From Pseudomonas sp. RIT-PI-r (GTDB lineage: Bacteria > Pseudomonadota > Gammaproteobacteria > Pseudomonadales > Pseudomonadaceae): a stretch of DNA of 64,000 nt. Below the pieces are notes generated by a model. That model had not been told where the DNA came from. It did not search any database and saw only the letters and a list, made by a program, of their open reading frames with translations. This document shows positions 55,531 through 64,000 of this stretch, piece after piece; the first letter of the stretch is position 1, and every line of letters begins with the position of its first letter. A program made the translations under genes and the position numbers. Location of the stretch: positions 124,001 to 188,000 of the forward strand of contig NZ_LIGE01000023.1 of the NCBI RefSeq assembly GCF_001297015.1, read 5' to 3'.

Positions 55531-56075
55531 GTACCCGTTTCCTTAATTTGAAAATACGCTTTGTCAGGATAGTTTGGGCGACTCGGGGAAAGGCAAGAAG
55601 TAGACACCCTTACTTCATCACAAGGAAGAAAGTGGACCTGCAGCGCGCAAACATTCTCGGAATATTCAGGAATTTCAATAATCGCCGAATGATGCGAAAA
55701 ATTAACGGAGTGGTTCGCGTACGCGACTTTATCAATTTGACCAAACTTATCCCGCTGAACCTCTCCATACGGATCTGGGTCTTTGTCCCATTCGATTCTG
55801 GCTTGGAGTCCGGGCGTCCACTTCAAGGGAAGTATGCTGCAGCACACTTCATTTCCACCGCCCTGATTCGGCGGGATTCGTGGCCCACCAGCATCATTGA
55901 TGGTGAACCTCATAATCTCTGCGGATGTATGGTTGAAGCCTTTGACCGGAGCACTCACCATCTCCGGCCCACCACGACACCCACTCAACGCCAATACCCC
56001 CAGCAAAACCCCCCCACAGGCCGCCCCGGAAGACATCGCCCCCCGCACCGACCCACGCGCAATCGCATTCATCAA
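55515..56075 (-). CDS. DUF3304 lipoprotein, putative Tle1 immunity protein, copy 1
   Basis: 186 residues with a longer Gly/Ala-rich signal (GVLLGVLALSGC lipobox). Family segments: GFNHTSAEIMRFTINDAGGP, VCCSILPLKW, IEWDKDP, FSHHSAIIEIPEYSEN, CALQVHFLPCDEVRVSTSC. First of the four tandem copies; its ATG overlaps the DUF4123 stop by 4 nt, so the adaptor, immunity and toxin genes are one translation-coupled string. It differs from copies 2-4 in ICS for CCG-type and more acidic loops, which would be expected if each copy guards against a different Tle1 variant. Confidence 0.87.
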   Translation of the reverse strand: MMNAIARGSVRGAMSSGAACGGVLLGVLALSGCRGGPEMVSAPVKGFNHTSAEIMRFTINDAGGPRIPPNQGGGNEVCCSILPLKWTPGLQARIEWDKDPDPYGEVQRDKFGQIDKVAYANHSVNFSHHSAIIEIPEYSENVCALQVHFLPCDEVRVSTSCLSPSRPNYPDKAYFQIKETGTCPTS

Positions 56076-56878
56076 ATCAACGCCTTCGGCGGCTCATCGA
56101 TCACAAACGATGAGTTCTCCACCAACCACTGTTCAATAAACGGCTCGCGCTCCTCCGGCTCTTTCAAACCCTTCTGATTCGCCGCCAACTGGCTGCGATA
56201 CAAGTGCCGGATCAAACTCTCGTTACGACTCAAGCCATAGTTCTGGGGCACTGCGCAGCGATCGACCCGGTAGGCATCCGCTTCTGTCCACGCGAGCAGG
56301 TTGGCCACTTGTGGGTGATCGAACATCACCGGGCCGGCGGCGGGTATTTGGGCGTGGCGGACGTAGTTGCCGGGCAGGCTTTGCGCTTGTTGGTCGCGGT
56401 CGAGCCAGTGCCAGGAGATGACGGCGGCGTGGAAGGCGTTGCTTTGTACCGGGGTCAGGGTTTCGGTTACCGGCAGCAACATGCGCGGGTCGTAGTAGCG
56501 CAACACGCCTTCGGAACGGCCTTGGTTCCATTGGGCTTGAAGGAAGCCGCGCAGGTGATCGGCGAGCGCTTCGAATTGCCATGGGCTGAATACGACGACG
56601 ACATGTTTATTGCAGTCGACGCCGTTGATGAAGGTTTTCAACCAGTCGCGTTGGCCGATGTCGACGCGCAGCAGCAACGGGCCGAAGTCGGCGATGGCGA
56701 CCTCGGGGGTGTTTTCAAACAGCTTGGCCAGTTTTGCCGCGTCGGGCTGTTCGGCGAGCTGTTGCAGCAGCGGGTAGTCGAGGCTGGTGGCGTCGACCAG
56801 CACGTCGAGGTGCTGCTGTTTGAGTTGTTGGGCGTTGACCCATAACTCGTCGAGCCAGCGCGCATTGCTTGTGTTCAT
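56072..56878 (-). CDS. DUF4123 T6SS effector adaptor
   Basis: A 268-residue chaperone/adaptor of the DUF4123 (Tap-1/Tec) family, which loads a particular toxin onto its VgrG. The N-terminal part contains HLDVLVDATSLDYPLLQQL and FGPLLLRVDIGQRDWLKTFI, and the middle VLRYYDPRMLLPVTETLTP, the signature of the family. It lies 11 nt after vgrG and before the immunity and toxin genes, as expected if it serves Tle1. Confidence 0.9.
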   Translation of the reverse strand: MNTSNARWLDELWVNAQQLKQQHLDVLVDATSLDYPLLQQLAEQPDAAKLAKLFENTPEVAIADFGPLLLRVDIGQRDWLKTFINGVDCNKHVVVVFSPWQFEALADHLRGFLQAQWNQGRSEGVLRYYDPRMLLPVTETLTPVQSNAFHAAVISWHWLDRDQQAQSLPGNYVRHAQIPAAGPVMFDHPQVANLLAWTEADAYRVDRCAVPQNYGLSRNESLIRHLYRSQLAANQKGLKEPEEREPFIEQWLVENSSFVIDEPPKALI

Positions 56879-56889
56879 GAAGTCGTCCT

Positions 56890-58968
56890 TTATCGTGCGG
56901 CCAGGGCTTGAGCGTTACGTTTGGCCCGGGCCAGACATTCCTTGCACACCGGTGGTGGCGGCAGCGGTGCGTTCGGCAGCGCCTGTGGCGGTACGGCGCC
57001 GGCGATGTCCTTGTCGGCAGCACCCGGCAATATCGGCGGCTTGATGCCAATGCCAGTACCCGACCCAGCCGAGCCGCCAGCATTGATCTTGATCACCGGC
57101 CCAACCACCGTCACCCCACCGCCATCAAGCTTGATAAAGCTCCCACCCCCAAGAATGGTCAGCTCCGTCCCCGCCTCAATAACAATCTTGTCCCCAGCCT
57201 TGAGGTGAATCTCTTTCCCCACGCTGGTGAGCTGCGCCGTGCCCAGCTTCACATGCTGGTTCTGCCCAATCGTCAGGTGATCATCCAGCTTCGCTTCAAT
57301 CTTTCGGTCGGCAATCGTGGTGCGGTGTTCCTCGGCCTTGAGCTCGGTGTAAGTGTTCTTCACCACCGTGTCGTGACGTTCATTGCCGACCCGAATCTTC
57401 TGATCGTGCTCTACGTTTTCATCCCAATCGCGCTGGGCATGGATGTAGATCTGCTCTGCACCTTTCTTGTCTTCAATGCGCAGTTCGTTGTAACCGCCGC
57501 CGCCCGGGGAGCTGAGGGTTTTGAACACGCTACGAGTCTTGTTCGCCGGCAGTGCGTACGGCACCGGGTTTTCCTTGTGGTACAGGCAACCGGTCACCAG
57601 CGGCTGGTCGGGATCGCCTTCGAGGAAGGTGACGAGGACTTCCATACCGATGCGCGGGATGCTGATGGCGCCGTAGCGGTCGCCGGCCCAGGAGCTGGAG
57701 ACGCGCAGCCAGCAGCTGGTTTTGTCGTCGGCCTGGCCTTCGCGGTCCCAGTGGAATTGCACTTTGATGCGGCCGTACTGGTCGCAGTGGATTTCTTCAC
57801 CTTTGGGGCCGGTGACCATGGCGGTCTGGCTGCCGAGCACGCGCGGTTTCGGGTGTTCGAGGGCCGGACGGTAGAACACGTCCCACGGGGTGGCGAGGAA
57901 GGTGTTGCGGTAGCCCTGGTGGAAGTCGTCCTTGTTGTCGGTGGTGTCGCTGGTCACACCTTCTTCGAGGACTTGCGGCTGTTTGCCTTCGTGGAAGATT
58001 TCGGTGAGCAGCCACAGGTCGTTCCACTCGCTGCGCGGGTGGTCGGACATGGCCATGAAGTGCCCGCTGACCAGTTTGGTCTGGTCGCCGCGACCTTCGG
58101 CCTGACGGTAGTCGGCGCGGTGGCGTTCGAGGGCGCGTTGGCTGAGGAACTTGCCACGGGCGCGGTCGATGAAGCGGCCCGGGTAGTCGTAGTCTTCGAG
58201 ATCCGGTTCGCTGTCTTCGCTGTCGGCAGCGACGTCGGGTCTGTACGCCGCTTCCATTTGCAGGCGCGGTTTTTCAAAGTCGTAGTCGCGGCGCGTGGTG
58301 CGGCTGGTGCGGGTTTCCAGGCGCAGTCTGAAACCTTTGATCACCGGTTCTTCGGCAACCATGCCGCTGCCCTGCACGTAGGCCGTTGGCTGGCCGAGGT
58401 CGGGGAACACGGTCTGATCATCGCCGAACACCAGCAAGTGTCCTTTGTCGCTGTGCTGGAAGTGGTAGTGAATACCTTCCTCTTCGCACAGGCGCTGGAC
58501 GAAGTGCAGGTCAGTTTCGTCGTACTGCACGCAGTAGTCGCGATCCGGACACGGTTGGCTGAGCTGGAAGCTGTAGGCGTTGCCCTTGATCCCGTGTTCA
58601 TCGAGGATCAGCGCGATGATTTTCGGCGCCGACATCTGCTGATAGATGCGTTGGTTGGTGCGGTGATGCAGGTATTGCAGTTGCGGCACCATCGACACTT
58701 TGTAGCGGGTCAGGCGCTTGCCGGCATCGCCTTGGGCGACGCGGTAGATCTGCCCGTGAATGCCACTACCCTGCGGATCGAACGCCAGAAAGGCCTGCTT
58801 GTGCAGGAGCTTTTCCAGGTCCAGATCAGGGTTTTCGCTGACCAGTTCCAGGTCGAAACGAAACGGCTGGCTGATGCCTTCGGTGCCGGTGAACGACAGC
58901 ACTTGCAGGTCGCCGACGTAGTCTTCGACCTTGAGGCTGAAGTGGGTTTCGTTAGCTGGGTTGAACAT
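56890..58968 (-). CDS. vgrG: VgrG spike protein
   Basis: Trimeric tip of the T6SS tube. The 692 residues show the gp27-like head (ETHFSLKVEDYVGDLQVLSFTG; IYRVAQGDAGKRLTRYKV), the gp5 OB-fold (YGRIKVQFHWDREGQ; WLRVSSSWAGDRYG), PRIGMEVLVTFLEGDPDQPLVTG, and a beta-helix of repeated short strands (ERHDTVVKNTYTELKAEEHRTTI). A C-terminal tail of about 45 residues is Pro-rich and ends with CKEC and a basic stretch; it may contact the DUF4123 adaptor or a PAAR tip. Upstream spacing to the kinase gene is 28 nt. A long antisense open frame over it is a GC artefact. Confidence 0.95.
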   Translation of the reverse strand: MFNPANETHFSLKVEDYVGDLQVLSFTGTEGISQPFRFDLELVSENPDLDLEKLLHKQAFLAFDPQGSGIHGQIYRVAQGDAGKRLTRYKVSMVPQLQYLHHRTNQRIYQQMSAPKIIALILDEHGIKGNAYSFQLSQPCPDRDYCVQYDETDLHFVQRLCEEEGIHYHFQHSDKGHLLVFGDDQTVFPDLGQPTAYVQGSGMVAEEPVIKGFRLRLETRTSRTTRRDYDFEKPRLQMEAAYRPDVAADSEDSEPDLEDYDYPGRFIDRARGKFLSQRALERHRADYRQAEGRGDQTKLVSGHFMAMSDHPRSEWNDLWLLTEIFHEGKQPQVLEEGVTSDTTDNKDDFHQGYRNTFLATPWDVFYRPALEHPKPRVLGSQTAMVTGPKGEEIHCDQYGRIKVQFHWDREGQADDKTSCWLRVSSSWAGDRYGAISIPRIGMEVLVTFLEGDPDQPLVTGCLYHKENPVPYALPANKTRSVFKTLSSPGGGGYNELRIEDKKGAEQIYIHAQRDWDENVEHDQKIRVGNERHDTVVKNTYTELKAEEHRTTIADRKIEAKLDDHLTIGQNQHVKLGTAQLTSVGKEIHLKAGDKIVIEAGTELTILGGGSFIKLDGGGVTVVGPVIKINAGGSAGSGTGIGIKPPILPGAADKDIAGAVPPQALPNAPLPPPPVCKECLARAKRNAQALAAR

Positions 58969-58996
58969 AAAGTGCTCCCTGTTCGAATGTCATCCG

Positions 58997-59998
58997 TTAC
59001 GCCCGAAGTCGCAGACGTTGCAGCCAGGACGAAGTGGCGCCCAAGGCGTCACGCAATTGTTGGGCAGTGATGGTGCGTGCTGCCGGGTCGAAGCTCAGCG
59101 CGGTTTGCAGCGCTGGCCAACAGTGTTTCGGTAAGTTCGCCGGCGCGTGCAACTCGCGCTCCAGGTGCTCGTCGCGAGCCTGGGTCGAGGGCAAGCGGCG
59201 GAACGGGTGTTTGCCGCCAGCCAGTTCGTAGATCACGCAGGCCACGCCGTACACGTCCGCGCTGGCCGACAACGGTTGGCCCTCAAGCAGTTCGGGGGCG
59301 GCGTAGCCCGGGGTCCAGGCGTTGAAACGTTCGCGGCTCAGGTGCGGCAGGCCGGGCATCACGCCCTCCTCTGCCTGGCCCAAACCGAAGTCAAAGAGGC
59401 GCAAGCCGTCTTCGCTGAGCATGACGTTGCTCGGCTTCATGTCACCGTGCAGCACGCCGCGACCGTGGGCGTAGGCCAGCGTGTCGAGCAGCGGCAGGAC
59501 GATGTCGCGCAGTTCTTGCCACGGCAGGCCGAGGGGCCGCTCGCAAAGCAGTTTGTCCAGGGTCAGGCCACGCATGTATTCCATGGTGATGAAGGCCCGC
59601 TGGCAGTCGGTGTCGACTTCAAAGGTGTGCGCACGCACGACATTGTCGTGGCGCAGGCGTCGGGTCAGGGCGAACTCGCTGTAGAGCAAGGCACTGGCGT
59701 CCGGCGATTCGGCAAATTCTTCGCTGAGGATTTTCAGCGCTATGTAAGGGTCGGGATCGCCGAACTGTTCGTGCAGCAGATCCCGCGCCCGGTAAACGGC
59801 GCCCATGCCACCGGCCCCGAGCAGACGCTCGAGGTGGTAGCGACCGGCGAGTACATCCGGCAGTGCACCGATGCTGGCCTTGGTCGGCGCCAGCAAAGGC
59901 TCTGCTTTGTTTTCCTTGGCGAAGGCGAAGTAGGTCAGGTTGTTGGCCTGCTCTTCGCTCATCAACAAGTCATCGATGGGTGATTCGATCTTGGTCAT
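58997..59998 (-). CDS. T6SS-associated Ser/Thr protein kinase
   Basis: A 333-residue Hanks-type kinase: Gly-rich loop LLGAGGMGAVYRA (59-71), ATP lysine 89 in IALKIL, catalytic loop HGDMKPSN (184-191) and DFG (203-205). The usual HRD reads HGD, so it is a non-RD kinase. It ends shortly after the kinase domain with no membrane segment or sensor domain, unlike PpkA of P. aeruginosa HSI-I but like Stk1 of HSI-II. Its start overlaps the phosphatase stop by 4 nt. The pair would switch T6SS activity by phosphorylation. Confidence 0.92.
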   Translation of the reverse strand: MTKIESPIDDLLMSEEQANNLTYFAFAKENKAEPLLAPTKASIGALPDVLAGRYHLERLLGAGGMGAVYRARDLLHEQFGDPDPYIALKILSEEFAESPDASALLYSEFALTRRLRHDNVVRAHTFEVDTDCQRAFITMEYMRGLTLDKLLCERPLGLPWQELRDIVLPLLDTLAYAHGRGVLHGDMKPSNVMLSEDGLRLFDFGLGQAEEGVMPGLPHLSRERFNAWTPGYAAPELLEGQPLSASADVYGVACVIYELAGGKHPFRRLPSTQARDEHLERELHAPANLPKHCWPALQTALSFDPAARTITAQQLRDALGATSSWLQRLRLRA

Positions 59999-60723
59999 TG
60001 GCGGATCACCACGGCTGTCAGGTTGTCGCGCGCGGCGCCACGCAGGGCGCCGTCGAACAAACGTTCCAGCGCCACGTGCGGCGCGCTGAGGCTGAGGGCG
60101 GTGCCGAGGGCATCGCTGCTCAGGCCCTGATACAAACCATCGCTGCAGAGCAAAAAAGCATCGCCCGGATAGACCTCAAGTTCGAGGACATCCAGGGTCA
60201 GTTGTTCGGCAGCGCCGACGGCTCGGGTCAAGGCCTGAGCCGCCGGGTGTGCCGCCGCTTGTTCGACGCTCATTTGCTGTTCGTCGATCAGTTGCTGTTG
60301 CAGCGAATGGTCTTTGGACAGCTGATACAGCCGCTGCCCACGCCACATGTAGCAACGGCTGTCGCCGGCCCAGATGCAGGCCGCGCGATTGCCTTCCACC
60401 AGCAGCGCCACGACGGTGCTGCCCATGATGCTGTCGTGACGCCCGGCGGTGACCGTCAACTCCTGCCCCAAACGCCGGTTCAGCCAGTGCAGGCACTGGC
60501 GGATGGCTTTGAGGCGTTCGTCGAAGTCCTCGTGTTGCGGCAGCTCAGCCAGGCTGGCGACGATCAACTGGCTGGCGATGTCGCCACCCTGATGACCGCC
60601 CATGCCGTCCGCGACCACCCACAGCCCCTGCTGTGGCGAGTCGAGGAAGGCATCTTCGTTGCGCGCCCGCACCTTGCCCGGGTCGGTACGCGCCGCGCTG
60701 CGCCAGGCACTGGCCACCAGCAT
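59995..60723 (-). CDS. T6SS-associated PP2C-type phosphatase
   Basis: A 242-residue serine/threonine phosphatase of the PPM/PP2C family: VRARNEDAFL (18-27), DGMGGHQGGD (39-48, metal binding), SRCYMWRGQRLYQLSKDHS, and the C-terminal DNLTAVVI. It would reverse the action of the adjacent kinase. The start at ATG 60723 shares one base with the tssM stop (TGATG), so the genes are coupled; the longer open frame to 60903 lies inside tssM and is not used. Confidence 0.93.
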   Translation of the reverse strand: MLVASAWRSAARTDPGKVRARNEDAFLDSPQQGLWVVADGMGGHQGGDIASQLIVASLAELPQHEDFDERLKAIRQCLHWLNRRLGQELTVTAGRHDSIMGSTVVALLVEGNRAACIWAGDSRCYMWRGQRLYQLSKDHSLQQQLIDEQQMSVEQAAAHPAAQALTRAVGAAEQLTLDVLELEVYPGDAFLLCSDGLYQGLSSDALGTALSLSAPHVALERLFDGALRGAARDNLTAVVIRQ

Positions 60724-63700
60724 CAGAGCTGCACCGGCATACGGAAGGTGCGCAGCACGCCCATGTCGAACGGGTTCGGCGTGCGCTGGCTGCTCAGCAG
60801 GTAGTTGGCGCGCAGGCCACCCACGTCCGCTTTCAGCACCAGCACGTCGCGACCGGTCAGGTACTCGGTCTGCATCAGATCGAACAGACGGAACAGCGAC
60901 CATGGGCCAGAGTTCTTCTCGATACCGATCGGGCGCCCGGCCATCTTGTCCATGACCAGACTGGTGCGACCGTCTTCAGCATCGGTCGGCCATTTGAAGG
61001 TCATTGGCAGGATCGGGCCGTGGCGGTATTCCATGGTCTTGTCGCCGAACTTGAACTCGGAACGGCTGACCGCCGGATCGAGCGTGTACGGCTCCAGTTT
61101 GAACTGCACGGTCGGTTCGGCCGGGTTGATCGAGAAGAAGCTCTGACGAATCGTCAGCGCTGCCGCCATCTGATCGAGGTAGACCTTGGACACCGGCAGG
61201 CTGTGACCGTCGACGCTGCGCATGCGGTAGTTGCCCGGATCGCCGCTGACGAACGGACGCATGTAGCTGTCGAAGAAGCGGTCAACGATGCCTTGAGCCT
61301 TGAAGAACTCGCGGAAGTCGCTGATCGCCACATCGCTGGTGCTGCTGGCGCTGAACGGATAACGCTTGCTGATGGTTTTGCCATACACGCTGTACAGCTC
61401 GTTCTGATACCGACCGTTCAGGTATTGGTAAGCATCGTTGAGCACCAGGCGCCACGAGTCTTCGGCCAGCACGTTGAACCACACGCTCAGTGGACGCGGC
61501 AGGCGACCGGAAGCGGCGCGCAGGTTGGTCAGCGCATCACGCTGGCCGCTCATGCGGGTTTTCGCCAGTTCGAACGCGGCTTGTTCCGGCGTGCTGGAAC
61601 GGGCCAGGCCGGACAGTTGCAGTTGCAGGTCGTTGAGCGCGTTGAACGCTGGCGTCAGGTCAGCGCCCGGGCCGTTGTTGTCATCAAGCAGGCGATGCAG
61701 CGGTTCGAAGCGACGCTGTAGCGACTTCTTCGCGGTGTCCGGCAGGCTCTTCGCAACGCTCAGGGCCGAAGCCTTGTCCGCCACGGCCGACGCCAGTTTG
61801 CCGACTTTACCCAGTTTGCCTTTCTGCCCTGCCAACGCATCAGCGGCATCACCGGCTTCATCCACAGGATCAGCGGCTGCCTCGAAGCGGGTGTTCTCGC
61901 GTACTTCGGTCAACAGCGCCAGCACCGGCGAGTTGGCCGAGGTCAGGCCTGCCAGTTGCTCGGCGCCTTCACCGGCGTCGCTGATCGGCGGCAGTGCCAC
62001 CTGGCCAACGGCTTCGCTCCAGTAGTTGGCGTAGTCGCGGAAGTACAGTTGCTCCAGCTCGACCATCAGGCGACGCAAGTCCATGTCGCTGATGCCGGCG
62101 CCTTCGCCCAGCACCCAGTTGTCACGCAGGATATCGGTGACCAGCGTTGCGCCCTGTACCGAGAAATACTGCTGATAACCGGACTGTGTGTAGAAACCCG
62201 GGATCACGTATTCGGTGCCGATAAACAGCGAACCTTGCGGGCCGAGGTGTTGGCTGAAACGGTATTCCGGCAGGTTGCGCGCCTGCTCGCGGAGCATGCG
62301 GTAAACCACGGTGGCCAGCGACTCGCTGCGCAATACCTGACGCGCCTGCGTGACCAACTGGTCGTTCAGCGGGTAGATAAACGGCTGCTTCAGCAGGCGT
62401 TCGAGGTGCGCATTCAGACCGTTTTGCACCGCAGTGTTGCCGGTGTAGCGCTGCGACCAGTCAGTGGCAACCCAGTCCTTGAGCCAGACGGCATCGCGAC
62501 GGTCTTTCATGTTCAACATCAGGTACGCGCGCAGGCTGTTGAGCAGCTTTTCGCGATCCTTCATGTTGGCGCGGATCTGCCCTTCGAGCATGGTCGCTAC
62601 CCGTGGCAACAGTTGCTTTTCAAGCTCGCGCTCGTAAGCCTCTTTGACCACTGGATTGACGTCTTCGCCTTGATACAGACCACCACGTTCGTGATAGGAA
62701 ACGTCGCCCTTCTTCGGGAACGCCTGCGTTGCGGCGTAGCTGGTGTCGAGGGTTTTCAGCACGCCCATGGCGTCATCACGCGGCGTCAAGGCGCTGCGCT
62801 GCTGTGTCCAGTTCTGTGCCAGATTGCGCAGGTTTTCCAGACGCTCGTAGTTGGCCGAGAAACCGCCCGCCCAGAGCATGCCGAACAGCGCCAATGCCGC
62901 CAGTGCGCCGACGTACAGCGCCCGCTGGCCCCAATGAATGCGGCTGCGTTCGCGCTTGTCCAGACCGGCCAGATCGGCCTCGGGGAAAATCACCCGGCTG
63001 AGCAAGTGATGGATGAAACGCGAACGACCGCTGCGCAGGGTCGGCAGCACACCGGCGTTCATGCCGAGGCTGGCGCCGATGCCGGCGGTGGTCGAGTCCA
63101 TTTCCTGGGTCAGGTGCGGCGCGCTGGTCAGGTAGAACCCACGCAGTTGCGTGGCACGCTGATAGCGGTTGCCGGTGAACGCCATGTCGACGAACAGGCA
63201 CAGGCGCTCGCCGATCAGTCCCAGTTGATGCGGGAAGTCGAGGATGCGGCCACGGCGCTGCGTGTCGCGCTCGGAGTGCATGCGCATGATCACTTGGCTG
63301 TTGAGGCGACGCAGCAGTTCTTCGAACTCGTTGCGCAGCACAGCCACGTCGGTGCCGACCTGATCCTTGCGGAAACTGGTTCCGAGCACTTGATCGCTTT
63401 CTTCGCGGGTCAGTTGATCGAAGAACTCGTCGAAGCCGAGCAGCTTGTCAGCCTTGCTCAGGACCAGATACACCGGCACATCGACGTGCAATTTCTGATG
63501 CACATCCTGCAGACGACCACGCACTTGGCGTGCCAGGGTATCGATGTCCTGCTCACTGCCGCCGAGCAGGGTTTCCACCGGAATGGTCACCAGCACGCCG
63601 TTCAGCGGACGGCCGCGACGACGTTTGCGCAGCAGCTCCAGCAAGGTCGTCCAGGCACTGCCGTCGACTTCCACATCCGGTTGCGTGGTGTAACGCCCGG

Positions 63701-64000
63701 CGGTGTCGATCAGCACACCGTGGTCGGCGAAATACCAGTCGCAATGACGGGTGCCGAGGGTGTCGCGGGTCAGCTTGCGGTCGATCTTGTTGATCGGGAA
63801 TTCCAGACCGGAAAAGTCCAGCAGGCTGGTCTTGCCCGAGGCTTGCGGACCGATCAGCAGATACCACGGCAAGTCGCTGCGCCAGCGTTCGCTGCGGCCG
63901 CGATACAGGCTCGAGGTCTTCAGGGTTTTCAGCGCGTCTTTGAAGCGCGCCTTCAACTCTTTCTGCTCGTCGTCGATCAGCTCTTCGCGGCGGATGCGAT
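60723..64000 (-). CDS. tssM: T6SS membrane complex protein TssM (IcmF), partial
   Basis: More than 1,090 codons in frame up to the right end of the window; the N-terminal part with its membrane helices lies outside. Visible: P-loop GPQASGKTSLLDFSG (near the window end), DTAGRYTTQ switch segment, a membrane helix (ALYVGALAALALFGMLWAG), the helical periplasmic domain and the C-terminal beta domain (FGDKTMEYRHGPILPMTFKWP). TssM joins TssL and TssJ across the periplasm. The frame continues through a TTG at 63956 with LKARFKDALKTL and upstream codons IRREELIDDEQKE, so that TTG is not a start. The tssM-phosphatase-kinase order resembles HSI-II. Confidence 0.95.
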   Translation of the reverse strand, partial: RIRREELIDDEQKELKARFKDALKTLKTSSLYRGRSERWRSDLPWYLLIGPQASGKTSLLDFSGLEFPINKIDRKLTRDTLGTRHCDWYFADHGVLIDTAGRYTTQPDVEVDGSAWTTLLELLRKRRRGRPLNGVLVTIPVETLLGGSEQDIDTLARQVRGRLQDVHQKLHVDVPVYLVLSKADKLLGFDEFFDQLTREESDQVLGTSFRKDQVGTDVAVLRNEFEELLRRLNSQVIMRMHSERDTQRRGRILDFPHQLGLIGERLCLFVDMAFTGNRYQRATQLRGFYLTSAPHLTQEMDSTTAGIGASLGMNAGVLPTLRSGRSRFIHHLLSRVIFPEADLAGLDKRERSRIHWGQRALYVGALAALALFGMLWAGGFSANYERLENLRNLAQNWTQQRSALTPRDDAMGVLKTLDTSYAATQAFPKKGDVSYHERGGLYQGEDVNPVVKEAYERELEKQLLPRVATMLEGQIRANMKDREKLLNSLRAYLMLNMKDRRDAVWLKDWVATDWSQRYTGNTAVQNGLNAHLERLLKQPFIYPLNDQLVTQARQVLRSESLATVVYRMLREQARNLPEYRFSQHLGPQGSLFIGTEYVIPGFYTQSGYQQYFSVQGATLVTDILRDNWVLGEGAGISDMDLRRLMVELEQLYFRDYANYWSEAVGQVALPPISDAGEGAEQLAGLTSANSPVLALLTEVRENTRFEAAADPVDEAGDAADALAGQKGKLGKVGKLASAVADKASALSVAKSLPDTAKKSLQRRFEPLHRLLDDNNGPGADLTPAFNALNDLQLQLSGLARSSTPEQAAFELAKTRMSGQRDALTNLRAASGRLPRPLSVWFNVLAEDSWRLVLNDAYQYLNGRYQNELYSVYGKTISKRYPFSASSTSDVAISDFREFFKAQGIVDRFFDSYMRPFVSGDPGNYRMRSVDGHSLPVSKVYLDQMAAALTIRQSFFSINPAEPTVQFKLEPYTLDPAVSRSEFKFGDKTMEYRHGPILPMTFKWPTDAEDGRTSLVMDKMAGRPIGIEKNSGPWSLFRLFDLMQTEYLTGRDVLVLKADVGGLRANYLLSSQRTPNPFDMGVLRTFRMPVQL

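Noticed and set aside
56908-59070. 720-codon open frame on the plus strand
   Set aside because: It lies antisense to vgrG, whose domains are unmistakable. High GC at codon position 3 leaves long stop-free antisense frames; the translation is low-complexity V/A/E/F-rich and resembles no family.
60724-60903. N-terminal extension of the phosphatase
   Set aside because: It lies inside tssM in another frame and the PP2C domain begins at the ATG that overlaps the tssM stop.

Overview
The window is chromosomal DNA of a fluorescent Pseudomonas, most likely of the P. fluorescens group. The evidence is uniformly high-GC coding sequence with Pseudomonas protein families, three interlocking families of fluorescens-type REP/REPIN repeats, and a gene order that matches, from memory, the P. 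aeruginosa PAO1 stretch around PA5294-PA5345 (MATE pump, ProE, rep, xpt, cyt c5, pauR, dadX/ridA/dadA, lrp, pauB4, pauC/kauB, rpmG/rpmB, dppA5, radC, coaBC, dut, algC, argB, pyrE, crc, rph, yicC, gmk, rpoZ, spoT, ridA, oxyR, recG). No rRNA, tRNA, CRISPR array, transposase or phage gene was seen.

Layout. 1-9.1 kb: MATE exporter, a c-di-GMP phosphodiesterase with a degenerate GGDEF motif, Rep helicase, xanthine phosphoribosyltransferase, an acetyl-CoA hydrolase/transferase family enzyme and cytochrome c5. 9.2-22.4 kb: a D-alanine and polyamine catabolism neighbourhood: PauR repressor, dadA-ridA-alanine racemase operon divergent from its Lrp-type regulator, PauB/PuuB-type oxidase, MocR regulator, cardiolipin synthase-like lipoprotein, MFS carrier, PauC/PuuC aldehyde dehydrogenase and a cupin. 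22.5-33.2 kb: rpmB-rpmG, an orphan dipeptide-binding protein, radC divergent from coaBC-dut, algC-argB, a small accessory cluster of unknown genes framed by REPINs, then divergent pyrE and crc. 33.3-45 kb: gltS, rph divergent from yicC-gmk, rpoZ-spoT-ridA, a lipoprotein, an epimerase, and exbB-exbD-tonB. 45-51 kb: oxyR-recG, a YbaK-HDOD fusion, and a DUF6124 gene preceded by a strongly structured intergenic element.

51-64 kb is the 3' part of a type VI secretion locus read on the minus strand: tssM (running off the window), a PP2C phosphatase, a Ser/Thr kinase, vgrG, a DUF4123 adaptor, four tandem DUF3304 lipoproteins and a Tle1-type (DUF2235) phospholipase. The tail looks like an effector-immunity cargo module: VgrG carries the toxin, DUF4123 loads it, and the lipoproteins would protect the periplasmic side of the cell. 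The effector/immunity part is visibly more AT-rich than its surroundings and has no REPINs.

Main points for a second look: the four-copy immunity array with the same 16-nt gene overlap at three junctions and a 26-codon remnant at the fourth; the three-way-junction-like leader before the DUF6124 gene; the unrecognised two-gene unit between argB and pyrE; a run of 12 C inside recG; Hfq/Crc-type AANAANAA motifs on the start codons of dadA and a cupin gene in the same window as crc; and several perfect palindromes in regulatory gaps.
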